The notes below the pieces were generated by a model. The model saw only the letters and a list, made by a program, of their open reading frames with translations, did no database searches and was not told where the DNA came from. Shown here piece after piece: positions 41,615-54,062 of a stretch of 64,000 bases of DNA (positions are counted from its first letter, which is position 1; each line of letters opens with the position of its first letter). Where the stretch lies: assembly GCA_019155205.2 (NCBI GenBank), contig JAHNZQ020003149.1, forward strand, positions 852,634-916,633, in the 5' to 3' direction. The stretch is from Gracilaria vermiculophylla (taxonomy: Eukaryota; Rhodophyta; Florideophyceae; Gracilariales; Gracilariaceae). Both the position numbers and the translations under genes were made by a program.

Positions 41615-41705
41615 AAGTGACCTGAGCCTGAGAAATTGTACATGTGTACAGCAGTGGTCAAAAGTGGTTACTGTAAGCTTGACGTCTCGTTCTGTAAGAA
41701 AGTAC

Positions 41706-41719
41706 AGGGCGAGGGGGCG
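41706..41719 (+). other. TRIM polypurine tract
   Basis: AGGGCGAGGGGGCG directly before the right terminal repeat. Confidence 0.75.
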
Positions 41720-42923
41720 TGTTGATAGTTCAAATGGTGGACTGTGCGCCCTGTGTCACAAGAGAGTATAGCGCAAAGAGCTCATCTGTTTTTCAACATT
41801 CTTGAAGCTTGTAGAAGACCTAACTTCTTTTTTCCCACACATATGGAAACAACAGAAGAATGCAGCTGGGAGGAAAAGGACTCTTCCTGAAATAAAAAGT
41901 TTTGCCTGTCTACGAATTCTAGGAATTGCTAGATCACTTGATGATCTAGATGATGGGTGTCGAATGGGAGCAGAGATCATCAGGACATACTTTTACCATT
42001 TTTGTTCTTCTATTCTATAGCTTTATGGGGAGAGATATTTCAACAGACTACCGACAAAAAGCGAACTACAGGAAATCTCGGACAGGTATAGTGAACACGA
42101 CTTTAAAGGGTACATTGGATGTATTGATGGGTGCAAAACAACGTGTAAGAACTGCCCTTGCTCACTGAAAGGACAGTATCACAATGCAAAGGAGGCAAAG
42201 CTGGCCACAAGTCCTGTTAAAACATGGGCAGATAGAGATTTTTACGTATGGCATTGGTTCGTGGGTAGGTGTGGCACAAACAATGACAAAACGCTGTTGG
42301 AAGTATCACCTTTATTCAATTCGATCTTGAACGGTATGTATGATATAAACCTTCTTAATGACTACAGATTGCATCGGCATGCGCCGATCAAGCGCCTGGG
42401 ATACTGTCTTGTTGATGGGAAATTTCCTCGATGGACAATATTTGCGCGACCAGTTTATTCTGCGGCAAACAGGAACGAGATGCGGTATACAAACGTCCAA
42501 GAAGCATTGAGACAGGGCATAGAGAGAGCATTTGGTGTTCTACAGGCAAGTTTTCAGGTATTGATAAAAGAATATTTTCTTTGATATAAGAAGAATGTGA
42601 TCAAGGTAAGTAAGGTCTGTGTGATACTACACAATATGTTGGTTCGAATGAATCAAGAGGGGCTTTTCGCTGAGGATTTGCAAACTGAAGCACAGGGAGC
42701 AAACATCGTCACAGAGCTTTATGATGAAGAGACTACTCGTCTACATGAAATAAGAGAAGAAATAGTTCAATAAGAAGAGGAAGCAGAGGCGATAGACATG
42801 GTGGATGGCAGATAGGACATGGAAGCACTTTTCATAATAGAGAGCATCTTGACGTCATCACCTGGATTCAGTGCTCTACGCCAGGACCTGGTTAAATGTC
42901 TAGAAGAAAGGAGACGCAGATAG

Positions 42924-43495
42924 AGGAAGTTAACAAAGTTTTATTTAGTTCTACCATTGTAGTTTATAGAAGCAAAGAGAACCTCTCAGAGTAGATAAGC
43001 TGGGAGGTTTCCCACTGTGTTTGCTTTGCGCCCATACGAGCGGCGGCCCTGACGTATACCGCACCCTTGGCCACTTGGGTTCATCCTTAAGGCACCCGCC
43101 ACGACTTCTACATTGATTCGATATGGTTGGACTTGGGACGGCATGCCCACCGCGTTTCTACTATGTTGCTGATCTACTTCACGCACGGCACTCTGCCAAC
43201 ACGAAGCACACAACTTGAATCGTAAGTTGCTGCCAATGCTCCTCTTCAGCCTTGCAAAATGAAACATGCTAACGCATTAGTAGACATCACAACACGCAGG
43301 TAATCATGATGTGACCACGTTTTGGTGTGCAAAGTTGTTCGGCAGCCATTAACACTACCCTACTCGAGTCTGCGCTTAGAGGGCATTCAAACGATAGGAT
43401 AATGCAAGCGCAACACCTTCGCCAGAAGGGAATGTTGTAAATGAAGGATATCCTTTGGGTAAATATACCCCAAAGGATTCCTTTTTACTCACTAG
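42924..43495. other. Spacer between the convergent Harbinger genes
   Basis: No gene was recognised. A 93-codon minus frame at 42986-43267 has no known domain. Confidence 0.4.
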
Positions 43496-44280
43496 CTACT
43501 CTTTATTTTCTTGTACATGTTCTTCATCTTTAGCGTCCAAAGTTCCTGCTATGCGATTGGGAACTCTTTTCATATGCTTTTTCACCCTTTCGCGACTGTG
43601 TCGCATCACATCATCCATGATGTCTTTGAACTCCGGAGAGCTCCTGTCCAGAAGCTTGAGCAGCTTTACATCCTCTACTTTGTGCCTTTCTATCTCCGAC
43701 TGTCCATTTTCTTGTCTCAAGATCTGGTTTCCTTCTATTAGGCTCCGCTTTATTTCCTGCAAAGTATCCGCAACCCTCAAATCTTTCTTTGCATTTTTTT
43801 CTTCTTCTTTGCGTCGTTTGATTCCCTTTGGGCGGATTTCTTCGTCGCTTGAAATTGCACCGTCTTCTTGGTCCTTTCTTTTTCTACGGGAGCACAAATA
43901 TTTTTATCTGCCTCACGAATAGCATGTAAATTTTCATTAATGCCCTTCCCATTAACAGCCTTAGTTTGCGTCTTTGTACTTTCTTTTGATGATATTGACT
44001 TCGTTATCTTCCTATTTTTTTCTTCTGAGAATTTATCATGATTCGAGAGATTGTCCGCAGTAGAAACCCACTTCTAGGGCGCTGCATAAACAATGCTTCC
44101 ATGCTTAGCATTTCCTCCTGCTCGCTTGCGGTATTGTTTTTTAACAATATCCTCAAGAAGATCATCGTTTGCTTCTGATACCTTCATTGATCTCACTTTC
44201 TTCCTTGCAGCCAGAAAGTGCTGAGTTTCTCTGGACACTCTGTGCCAGGTACTCTTTAGCGACAAGGAGCTTCGATCCAT
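43496..44280 (-). pseudogene. Myb/NAM-associated-like partner gene of the PIF/Harbinger element
   Basis: The start at 44280 gives MDRSSLSLKSTWHRVSRETQ, then SEANDDLLEDIVKKQYRKRA. This matches the Myb/SANT-like second protein of PIF/Harbinger elements, where W-HR-S and D-L--A/--Y are conserved. The downstream block 43897-43496 has EEIRPKGIKRRKEEEKNA, the RPxGxKxAK motif, then a long charged helix. Stops and a frameshift lie between the blocks. In intact elements this protein helps move the transposase into the nucleus and to the DNA ends. Its position, convergent with the transposase, agrees. Confidence 0.65.
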
Positions 44281-45845
44281 TTTTTATTTCCTCTTACAAA
44301 TATCTCCTACTCCATTCCACATCGTTCTGTCACGCTGATTGCACCCTTTAGCAGATTGCTCAATCCACGCTTTGGCCAAAAACTATTTCTCTTCTTGGGA
44401 AAACGCTTTTTATCTTCCGTTCCGTTTTTTTGCTTTGCTTTCATCTTGCTTGATATCTACGCTGATCTCGTTATCACTGAGAGCCGGATCTACTTGTCTA
44501 CACATATTCATTTCGTACCTGTTGGGGTTGCTGGGTATTGGTTGTAGATTTGTGTCAAAGCCATTATTGGATTTTGATGGAACGGAATTCTTTTTGATAT
44601 TGTTCAGAATCTGTGGGAAGTACTTTTCAGGCGTTGTGGAGGATGAAAATGATGTTGGAATCATAGTTACGCTGGAAAGGTTTAAGAAACGTCACGAAAA
44701 AGGAAAATGGTGTGAGAGATACATTGTCCATAGGACGTTGGAAAGAAGACAGATGATGACTTGAAAAGGGAAAGAGAATGGGAGGAACTGCTGCCAAGTT
44801 GCGCGAAGGCTTTCTCTCCATGCGTTGTACTCTCCAAAAGCGTGGTAAATAAAGAACAAATGCGCTCATTGGTCGATGGAAAGCTCAATGATCATTGAAA
44901 TTTCGAATCACGGTGGCCCTTCTTACTTATATATTCGCCGCTTATCGAAATCAGAATAGCAACCACAATGTCGATATGGCAACGACGAATGGCAATAATA
45001 ACGCTCAAAGGGATGCAAAACGCGCCTCAGTCGCGATATTTTAGGTTTTTTTGAAATATAGCTCTCTGGTAGACTTTCTCATACGTTTTAATTGAAAATG
45101 GCTATTAATTTTCCATAAATGTGTAATATACAAACGAGAAATTATCTACCAGTATTAAATCGTTTCTGAAACTGAAAAACCTATATCATCATGAGGAGTG
45201 GTATGTAACTTTGTGAAGAAGAAAAACGAAATAATGCAGCGCTTTCTTTCGTTGTCCGAAGCTTGCTAATTATTTTCAAAGCTTAAAAGAGGTCTATTGA
45301 AGTAGAATCACATTATCCGAGTAATCAAGGCAAACATGAGAAAACTAAAATTTCAAAATGGCCAAAAACAAGTATTGCAGCTATTGTGCGGTGCATTGTT
45401 CGTGTGGCTGCGACGACATCAAGTTTTTAAAGTTCTACAAGCAAAGCACTAGATTTAACCTTCATCTCTTTAAATAAAACATCCGCAGAATATTTAATGG
45501 GAATCTGAATATAAGTAACAGGAAGAAAACATGCGCTTCTGTACTTACAGAAAAACGAAACATAATCAGGATCAAAGGGGCCAGAAAACTTGTTTAAGTA
45601 CATGAACGCACTCGGATTGGATTGCAATTATATTCAGAACAAATTTCATTAAAATAGCCCGAATGGCTTTCAGTACAACTAGCATGTAGTAAGAGCCCAG
45701 GATGATTTATTTTTTAAACGGCGAAACCGAAACGGTTCTTGAGTAAGGGGTGCAGCATTTTTCATCCATGCTAAACCATTTTCATACGTTTAAAAGAGAT
45801 TTCAGAATGCAACAGACTACATGTACACACTGAAAGAGTTCCAAT
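44281..45845. other. AT-rich spacer
   Basis: Nothing was recognised. It may include the right flank of the PIF/Harbinger element. I could not identify its terminal inverted repeats. Confidence 0.4.
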
Positions 45846-46668
45846 TGTAATACAGTGGCTCGTAAGGAAATATGACGGTGTGGCTTTATGGCGTAATATT
45901 CCAAAGAAGGGCTCATATTTTATTATCTGAGCCACGTGGTGCATAATTCGGGCCGCATGCGCTAAAGTATCCTCAAGGAACAGTATAATTTATATTTATA
46001 TTAGTTAATTCGTGCCGGTAATTACTACAGTAGTGAGACCTGCCGAGGCGGACTCCCGGCTTGCTACTTAATCTGCCGGTCGAGCTCCACCTCTGAGGGA
46101 AGTAAAGCAAGCACCCTTGAGTCTTCATCTAGTCTTCCGGTTGGAGACTCTCGTTCATCATCCTCAGGTTTATAAGCCGCCGATCTCCAGGTCGCCTCAC
46201 AGAAGTGCCTGTAAGAGCATTGTCCGCCCAGTGAACCTCCCCCTCCGCATGGTCTTTGCGGATCCCCTTTCAGAACTCCCCCGGCTTGCGACAGCGAATT
46301 CCGGAGACCACCATTAGGAACTCGCGCCTTTGGAGGTAACAAAAACTCCTATCGGACGTTGTGCTCTACTATCTCTAAAGGAGAACTGACAGTACCACAA
46401 CTGGTCTCCCAACTTAGAAGGTCAGTTTCCTAAACGATTCGCGAAAGTTGCAGCAGAACATTGTTTTTAGTCTAAAACGATCGGAACCCAACAATGGAAT
46501 TCTTCCGTAAGCTGATTTGGAAGTGGAAGAAAATCACCCCCAACCTACTCCTCTATAGACCCCTCAAAACCCCCAATGAAAACCTCCCTACAGGACCCAC
46601 AAGCAACAAACTGCGTGGGTGGGCGCAGCATGCGCAGCGCTCCCCGGGAGATGGCTGCCAGACTGGTA
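45846..46668 (+). mobile_element. Truncated family A copy: LTR, leader and gag start
   Basis: LTR 45846-46493 (TGTAATACAGTGG...CCCAACA, 648 bp), PBS 46495-46506, a 157-bp leader and an ATG at 46651 (MAAR). It then ends abruptly where the LTR of the next family A copy starts. This is either an older copy into whose gag start the next copy inserted, or one end of a rearranged tandem. Confidence 0.85.
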
Positions 46669-47317
46669 AGTAGTACAGTGGCTCCTATGAGAAAAATGGT
46701 GATGTGGCCTTATGGTATAATATTCCTAAGGAGGGCTCATATTTTAATAACGGAGCCATGTGGTGCATAATTCTGCCAGCGTGCGCTATAGTATCCTTAG
46801 GAGACGGTAGAATTATTATTTATTTTAGTTAATTTACGCAGGCAATTACTACAATAGTAAGACCTGCCGAGGCGGGCTCCCGGCTTGATACTTACTCTGC
46901 CGGTTGAGCTCCACCTTTGGGACGGTAAAGACAAGCACACATGAATCTTCACCTACTGTTCCGGTCGAAGACTCTCGTTGACCATCCTCAGGTTTCTAAG
47001 CCGCTGATCCCCACGTTGCATCATAGCAGCGCCTGTAGGAGCATTTTCCGCGCAGTGAACCTCCCCCTCCGCTTAGTGTTTGCAAACCCCCTTTAAGAAT
47101 TACCCCGGCTTGAAACAGCGGATACCGGAGACCATCTCAAGGAACACGCACCTATGGAGTCAACAAAAACTCCTAGCGTACGTTGTGCTGTACTGCCTCG
47201 AGAGGAGGCCTGACAGAACCACAACTGGTCGCCGACTTAGAAGGTCACAGTTCCTAAAGGTTTCGCACAAGTCGCAACAGAACCGTGTTTCTAGTTTGCA
47301 ACGACTGAACCCCAACA
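46669..47317 (+). repeat. 5' LTR of family A (full-length copy)
   Basis: Begins AGTAGTACAGTGGCTCC (the first base of TG is changed to A) and ends CCCCAACA. The PBS TGGAATTCTTCC follows after one base. Confidence 0.85.
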
Positions 47318-47473
47318 GTGGAATTCTTCCTCGAGGTGACTCGGAAGTGGACGAAAATCACCCCCGACCTACTGCTCTATGGACCGCTCAGAAAATCCAA
47401 TAAAAATCCCCTACAGGATCCTCAAGCAACCGACTCCGTTGGTGGGCACAGCACGCGCAACGCTTCCCAGGCG

Positions 47474-49654
47474 ATGGCCGCCACAGTGGAGGACCCTGAA
47501 AGTCTGCTTCGGAATCCTGGCTCCTCTGTGGAGCGATTCAGGAATCGCTTTAGAAGAATGCATGATCGCAGGCAAGCAAAATCCCCCGCGAAACCTCTGG
47601 GGAACGCCGATGTGGAGGTTGAAGAACCGCACCCGGCATCGCAGCCGCCACCTCAGGAGCTGCAGGGACGTGAAAACCCGGAGGCTAACTGCCTCCTGGA
47701 GCCGCTGACCCCGTGCCTTACGGATTGGCTCCCACAGGAGAAAGTCGAAATGAATACCTGCAGGTGTTGAAGCCCAATTCGGAGCGCGCCACCACGTCCT
47801 TGTGGAGGGACTCGCAATGGAGAGCGCTCACCGTGATGTGGATGCTTTGCTGGATTCTGATCCACTCTTCTAGGTGATCTCAGATCTTATCCGTGCGAAG
47901 GTTCTTTCCCAAACCGCGCAGCTGCTCCTCGCAGCGGCATTTCAAAGTTATTCTACTGTACAGGAGAGGTTCTCTCTATCAACACCTATGGTGACCCCTG
48001 GCAGAGAAGGACAGGATACTGCCAACCCCTACGCCAGAGGAGGAAAAAATACTGCCGTAGGGAAACGAGACCACCTCAGGAATCTTGCTATGCACCGTCT
48101 GGACCTGACGCCCCTTGGAGAGGGATAGAACACCGGTCGCAAAGGATTTCACCCAAGTAGAGAAGGACAGGATACTGCTCGGGTAGATCGCGATAACGCG
48201 GATATCGTCAGTAACCCAGACCACCTCATGGAAAGACGCCGAAAAAAATGGAGGGAGAAAAGAAGAGAGCGAGACACCGATTCGGAGAGAAGCTCAGACT
48301 CCGAATCCGTAAACAGCTCCAGCTTGGAAGACAGTATACCTGCCAAGCAAAACAGCAGAAGGGTCAGGAAGGTCGTCCCGCTTAACGACCTTTTCGCCAA
48401 AGTGGTGGATTATGACACCTACAGGTTGAATGATCGCTCCGCCATTTACGACGCCTCGGTCGCTAAACGACTCACAGCGATCCAGCGCCGCATGGATTTT
48501 CAAATGAAGAACCACTCTTTCTCAGACGAAGACCCCATCTCGGTGTTGAATTTTCTCACGCGCTACCGTTCAGCGTGTAATACCAATGGTTTCCATGAAG
48601 GTGCCGCCGTATGATGCTTTCAGTTCTACCTCACAGGCCAAGCGCAACTCGCTGGTTTAGCCGCGCCTCACGCGTAAGAGCACCATTATGGATGACCCTG
48701 AAACGGAGACCTTGACGACGTACCCGGAGGTGGTGAATTTCCTACTCAAAAGGTACGCCATGGACGAGGTGAAAGCAGATGCCGACGCTGAAGTCACCTC
48801 CTATGGGCCGAATGTGGGAATGACAGAGACGTAGTTCTCGCAAAAGCTGTAGACGAAGGTCCTACGGTGTGGGGACGTGTGCTCCGAACGGCGGTTGAAT
48901 TCGTTGCTTGTCGAGAAACGCCTTCCTTCGATGCGCAGCAGGGTGCGTAATCACCTGAAAACGCACCCAAACACCACCTATACGGAGCTAGCACGTTTCG
49001 CGGAATCCTATAGGGATACCCATCGTGCCGCTTGTCGTAGCCATGCTCCACTTTTGGACAAACTGGCGGCCTCAAGGAGCCGTCGGGTATCCGCCGTGAT
49101 GTTGGACTCCAGCACCTCGGAGGACGTCGACGAGCTCATGCTCGTAGGAGAGCAAGAGGCCCTTGCCTTTACATACGTCTCATCTCAGGGAGCACCGTCT
49201 AGGACGAGGACACCCTCGTATCCCACTTCTTATGCCCCGGCAGGATCTTACAGGCGTTTCCGACTTACGAGCCCTCGATGCTACCCACCGCCTTGCAGGA
49301 TTGCTTGTCTCGAGAGCCAGTACACTGTACGACTCTCATCCCGGCGATGAAGGCCGCCATTCTTCAGAAACGGGAAAAGAAACTTCCAGGACCTTAAAGA
49401 CACACCAACAGAGAGCGGAAGTTACCAAACTGCGTATTGCGACATCCGCTCTCCTCCAGGAAATTATGGTCACCGTGCTCCACTGGGAGTGCAGCCTGTC
49501 CCACTGTCACATGCACCCGCAACACAAGTGCCGGTATCTAAACCGGTTGTACCTCAAAGGAACACGTTGTATATCGATGCACAACCGCAGAAGCCATTCC
49601 CGACTAGAATTCAGAATCTCTCCAACCAGGGAAACCCTCAGAGCCACGCGATGA
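47474..49654 (+). pseudogene. Family A gag, broken
   Basis: Starts at ATG 47474 (MAATVEDPESLLRNPGSS). Further blocks lie in 47874-48128, 48228-48614 (capsid-like LTAIQRRMDFQMKNHSF, ISVLNFLTRYRSAC) and 48877-49350. They are separated by stops and frame changes. It aligns block by block with the minus-strand copy at the left edge. No clear CCHC knuckle was seen. Confidence 0.75.
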
Positions 49655-49766
49655 GGCTCTGCATTGCTCCTTACCATCGAGCCTCAGCTCCACGAAGGTC
49701 GTCTTTAGGAAAAGGGGAGAGACCGACTGCTCCGTCAACGCAGATTCGGCGGGCACCCCAATCCCG

Positions 49767-52700
49767 TTGGACCCATTCGCTACCTTTAAGGATTCTGTTT
49801 GCACGCTCCGCCGTGAAGCTTACAAAGTGTTCGCCCCTATGGGATGTTCCTCGCTTGCCTCCATCACGGTGCGCGCTATCCTCGATACCGGAGCTGGCCC
49901 CGATCTGGTGCACGACGACGTGCTCCCGCGCTCTACTCTCGGCTCCTTGAGGACTGGCAAGCTCCTTACGGTTCGTGATGCGTTGCATCGAGCAGTAAAC
50001 ATCCTCGAAGCGATACCCTTGTATCTCCAGCTGGGCTCCTTACAGGTGTCAGTGTGGTTCCTCGTGGCAACCAACGTGGTCGCACAATGCATATTGGGCA
50101 TTTCCTTTGTGGATCGGTATGTATGTGCAATCTACCCACGCCTGCAGAAGGTGACGTTTCATGACGTCGCCCCTGTAGACATTGTGTCCGCATCTCCAGG
50201 ACCGGACGCCAACGCGCATCACGTGGGTAGTCTTGCAAAGAAGACGCAGTCGAATAAACTCCGGATGGTGAAGAGCATCGAAATACCCGCAAGAGTCAGC
50301 CCGAAGCGTGGGTGCAGACCTCTGCACCTGGCCTTTCATTACTACAGGGCAGTCCACACCTGACGACGAAAGTGCACTCCATGATGGCGAACGGTGTTAT
50401 GGAAATAATACCAAACATCCCCTTCAGGTTTGTGCTCGCCAACATGAAGGATTCGCCGTTACGGCTCTGAAAAGGAACTGTTTTCGGCTTGGCACTACCT
50501 GCCCCTGCAGGACTGACTCATCTTCCTCTTGGGAAGGACCTCGTGGACCACGATGCAATCGTGAACATGGAGGCTGAGGTGACTTCAACGGCTTCAGAGG
50601 AAGTGAATCCTGCCACCTGGCAGGAGAAGCTCCAAATTGGCAAAGATTTCGAAGGGTATCGCCATAAGATGGTGGAGATGCTATTTGCCTTTGAGGACAT
50701 GTGGTCTGGTCGCCTGGGTCAGGTTAGCCCGGCCAAGCACAGGATCCAGGTCACACCTGATGCGAAATAAGACCCCGGTACATCAACTTTCGAGGAGGGT
50801 TGGACCACATGCGCGCGATGTCGAACGTGATGGGGTCCATCGGATGCTAGAGAAGGGCGTTATCGAGCTTTTCAATTCCAAATGTACCTCCCCAGTGGTG
50901 GTTTTGAAGAAGAAAGATGGCTCCTTGAGGTTTTGTATTGACTAGAGATGCCTCAATGAGGTGACGGTAATCGATTCGTACCCGATACCCCTTATGGATG
51001 AAGGTATCGACTCTTGAGGTGATACGTTCGTTTTCTGCATGCTGGATGCCAACAGTGGCTACTGGCAGATCGAGATGGACTACTTCGATAAGAGTAAGAA
51101 AACATTCACCTCGCACCGTGAGATATTCAGATTCCTAAGGATGCCATTTGGATTGAAGAATTCACCCACTTAGTTCCAACGAACGTCGGACATAATCCTG
51201 TCAAAGGTGAAATGGCAGTACGCCTTGATGTATATTGATGATTTCATCATATACTCCCGCAGCGTTGAAGAGCACTTCTTGCATTTGAAGCACGTGCTCC
51301 AACTCTTGAATGATGCTGGACTCACCCTGAAGCTGGAAAAACGTTTTTTTTCAAGTCCTCGGTCGATTATCTGGGGCGCGTTGGGCTCCCGGGCCGCCTA
51401 CAGGTTTCCAAAAAAACTCAGGACGCCAGCAAGGAAGCTCACTCTCCCACAAACCAGAGGGAGCTTCACTCTTTCCTGTGGTTGTGTAACGTTTTACGGA
51501 GGTTTTTCCCAAACCTCTTCCGTATCGGTGTGCCGTTAAATCGCCTCTTGGAGGAGGACAAGCCAAGGCAATCGGCTATCTTGACGGACGAAGAGTTTGA
51601 AGCCTTTAACACCTTATAGAGACTACTGAAAGAGCCATCTATCTTGGTACTCCCGAAGCGGCACGGCCGAATGGTGCTGGACACTGACGCCTGTAAATAC
51701 CGGGTTGGATGTGTCCTCCTACAGGAACAAACTGAAGGTGGACTTCAACCTATCGGATATTAGAGTCGCAGTATCACACCTACGGAACGGAATTATTCCA
51801 CCTCGGAGCGCGAATGTCTCGCCACCGTCTGAGCGGTATTGATTTTACGCCCATACCTGGAAGGCGCGCGTTTCACCTTGAAGACTGACCACGCACCATT
51901 GAAATGGATACTGTCTTTGACGGATGCTTCCGGTCGCTTGCAAACGTGGAAGCTATGCCTTATGGAGCTCGAGTTTTCCATCGTCCACCGTCTTGGCACA
52001 AAACACCAGGCAGCGAACGCGCTCTCGCTAAACTCCACCGAGGGCGAAAACAAAACACCTTTGGAGGACACCATCCCGTGTATGATTATCCAGGAGGCCG
52101 ATAGAAAAGAAGGATCCGATGAAGAATGCTTGGAATGCTCTAAACCTGGAGGAAAATATAGTTGGCTCCATGAGGTGATGGCCCTTGTTGAGAAGGAGAA
52201 AGAAGTTCTCCCCATTACCATAGCGGAGTTCCTGAAGGAGCAGAGTACGGATGCGTACCGCAAGGGGTGCCTCGCCACTGTGGGGAGTCTGACATCGTCA
52301 TTCGATGTCAACCGGGACGGCGTACTTGTACGCCGCGCTCCCCTGGATGGAGCTCTCCAATAGGAGGTCTCGACGAAACTGCGGGTGAGGGTGCTGCATC
52401 TCTCACTCTATCCTCCCCTCGCCGGGCACCTTGGTGGATCACGTATGTATTTCACCATGTGGAGGGGATTCTACTAGCTGAACATGGCTGATGACGCCTT
52501 CCAAACGGCGGTAGATTGCTATTCCTCTGCGGACGTTAGGGGAAATATTCGGAAACCCCGGACGCCGCTCACTCTCTTCCCGCCTTCAAGACCTTTGGAG
52601 TTCGTGGCCTTGGAAAGTTTTGGACCCTCTCCCCAGGACGAAGTGGGGGTACCGACTTATCCTCGTGATCACGGATCGTTTCTCGAATATCACGCGTGCC

Positions 52701-53798
52701 GTCCCCCTCCGGAGCACCACTACAGCAGTGAATGCCGACGCCTTTCTGGGGCAATGGGTTTACCCCTATAGGATACCGTGGTACCTCCTCACGGAAAATG
52801 GCCCCTAGTTCGCGGCAAAGCTATTCAGCGCCATTTCCGGAACGCTGGGGATGAAACAGTTGTTCAAAAATGCCTATCACCCCCAGACCAACGGAAAAGC
52901 AGAGAAATTCAACAAGACCATCGCCTCGAGGCTGAATCACTACGTCGCGGACCACCAGAAGGATTGGGACGCATATACGGGCCCCCTCACGTGTGCATAC
53001 AACCCCCTTGTACACCGCTCTACGGGGACCGCTCCTTTCCATCTGGTGCTCTTGGGTATTCCGCCTAGTGCTGTCATTACAGCACGCGCCACGGCGCACC
53101 CGGCGGATGGGCCACAAGTACCAACAGCGGCGCAAGCAAAACGCTCCATGCTAAGGCGGTATGAGAACGCACTCTCCCTCGCAAAAGAGAACCTTAACGC
53201 CTCGCAGTGGAGATATAAATAGGACTTCGACCGGAAGGTGAAGGAAGGCCCTCACCTGAAGGAAGGCGACGAGGGTTTCCTCGACAAACCTGGGGAAACA
53301 TTCGACAAACCGCCGGACGTCACGCGCAAGCTAGCGCCGACCTCCTTAGTTCCTTACAAAGTCCTGGCCACATATAAGGACACTGTCGCCTTTGAGGTAA
53401 ACGGGCTCAGAGAAGTCGTTGCATGTCATAGAGTAACGATAGTCCCGACGCCCAACCCTTCAGGGATTCCCGCCACCCCACCACAGGGACCACGCGCGGA
53501 ACTTCCTCATCCAATCATCGCAGAAATGGCAACACCGCTGGATACTGGAAAACTCGTCACCGCTCTCGGTGAACCATTGCTGGAGGCTCCAGACGTCACC
53601 ATGACCCCTGAAGGTGATATCCTGTTCGCGGTGCACCATATCGTCTCCCACCGCCAAACCCCTGTAGGAATACTGTTCCATGTCCGCTGGTATTGGTATA
53701 CCTCAAAGGACGACAAGAAAGAACCTCCGAAACACATCCCGGAGAACCTCTTTAGGCGATACCACACCAATCTGGTGCGGAATTGCCTTTTCACATAG
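49767..53798 (+). pseudogene. Family A pol with intact-looking chromodomain end
   Basis: Protease AILDTGAGPDLVHDDVLP (about 49870-49930). RT near 50.75-51.4 kb with KKKDGSLRFCID, LDANSGYWQIEM, RMPFGLKN and the catalytic MYIDDFIIYS. RNase H at 51.66-52.05 kb (LDTDACKYRVGC, KTDHAPLKWIL). Integrase with LVITDRFSNITRAVP, NAYHPQTNGKAEKFN and HRSTGTAPFHLV. The last 60 residues, HHIVSHRQTPVGILFHVRW onward, form a chromodomain with KEPPKHIPENL. Most interruptions are single stop codons where Trp, Gln or Arg is expected. Not functional as it stands. Confidence 0.88.
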
Positions 53799-54062
53799 GC
53801 ATTTCCGTTTAGGGGGAGGCGGCCCCCAACCGGAGTTATTTTTCTTCTCCGCTGTTTATTCCCCACCTATAGTTCTCTTCTTCTCCTCCAGAACGCCGTT
53901 GCTGGCTTTTCGCATGCCCCCGCGACGGCACTTCGTGTTGCTGAGCGCGCTTGCACGGCCCATTCATATTGCAACTACCGTTCACGGATCTTCTGCGCGA
54001 ACTGAAGGATATTTTATTCCGCCACTACCTGGAACTAACTCCCATCGCCAGGGTTCTATCAC

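Larger units (their letters stand above)
41490..41798 (+). mobile_element. TRIM (miniature LTR retrotransposon), 309 bp, target duplication TTCTT
   Basis: Two 79-bp terminal repeats (41490-41568 and 41720-41798) differ at three or four bases and run TG...CA (TGTTGATAGTTC...TCAACA). TTCTT flanks both sides (41485-41489 and 41799-41803). The left repeat is followed at once by GGTTATGGGCCCAG, a primer-binding site. The right repeat is preceded by AGGGCGAGGGGGCG, a polypurine tract. The 151-bp inside has no coding capacity. It interrupts the PIF/Harbinger transposase. Every feature of a terminal-repeat retrotransposon in miniature is present. Confidence 0.95.
41242..42923 (+). pseudogene. PIF/Harbinger (DDE_Tnp_4 type) transposase, split by a TRIM
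   Basis: The first part is 41242-41489 (from ATG 41242). The frame resumes at 41804 after the TRIM. Conserved blocks of the plant and algal PIF/Harbinger transposase are IGCIDGCK with the first catalytic Asp, CPCSLKGQYHNAKE, WHWFVGRCGTNNDKTLLEVSPLF with the second Asp, and the late Glu in ALRQGIERAFGVLQA. Stops occur after CSSIL (about 42018), near 42582 and later, so no product is expected. A typical element also encodes a Myb/NAM-like partner, and a candidate lies convergently at 43.5-44.3 kb. Confidence 0.85.

Noticed and set aside
41535..41620. tRNA gene
   Set aside because: A T-arm-like hairpin is present but no proper anticodon arm or acceptor pairing can be built, and the segment is explained as the TRIM interior.
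42986..43267. 93-codon minus-strand frame
   Set aside because: Lies between the Harbinger genes, no similarity to either and no known motif.
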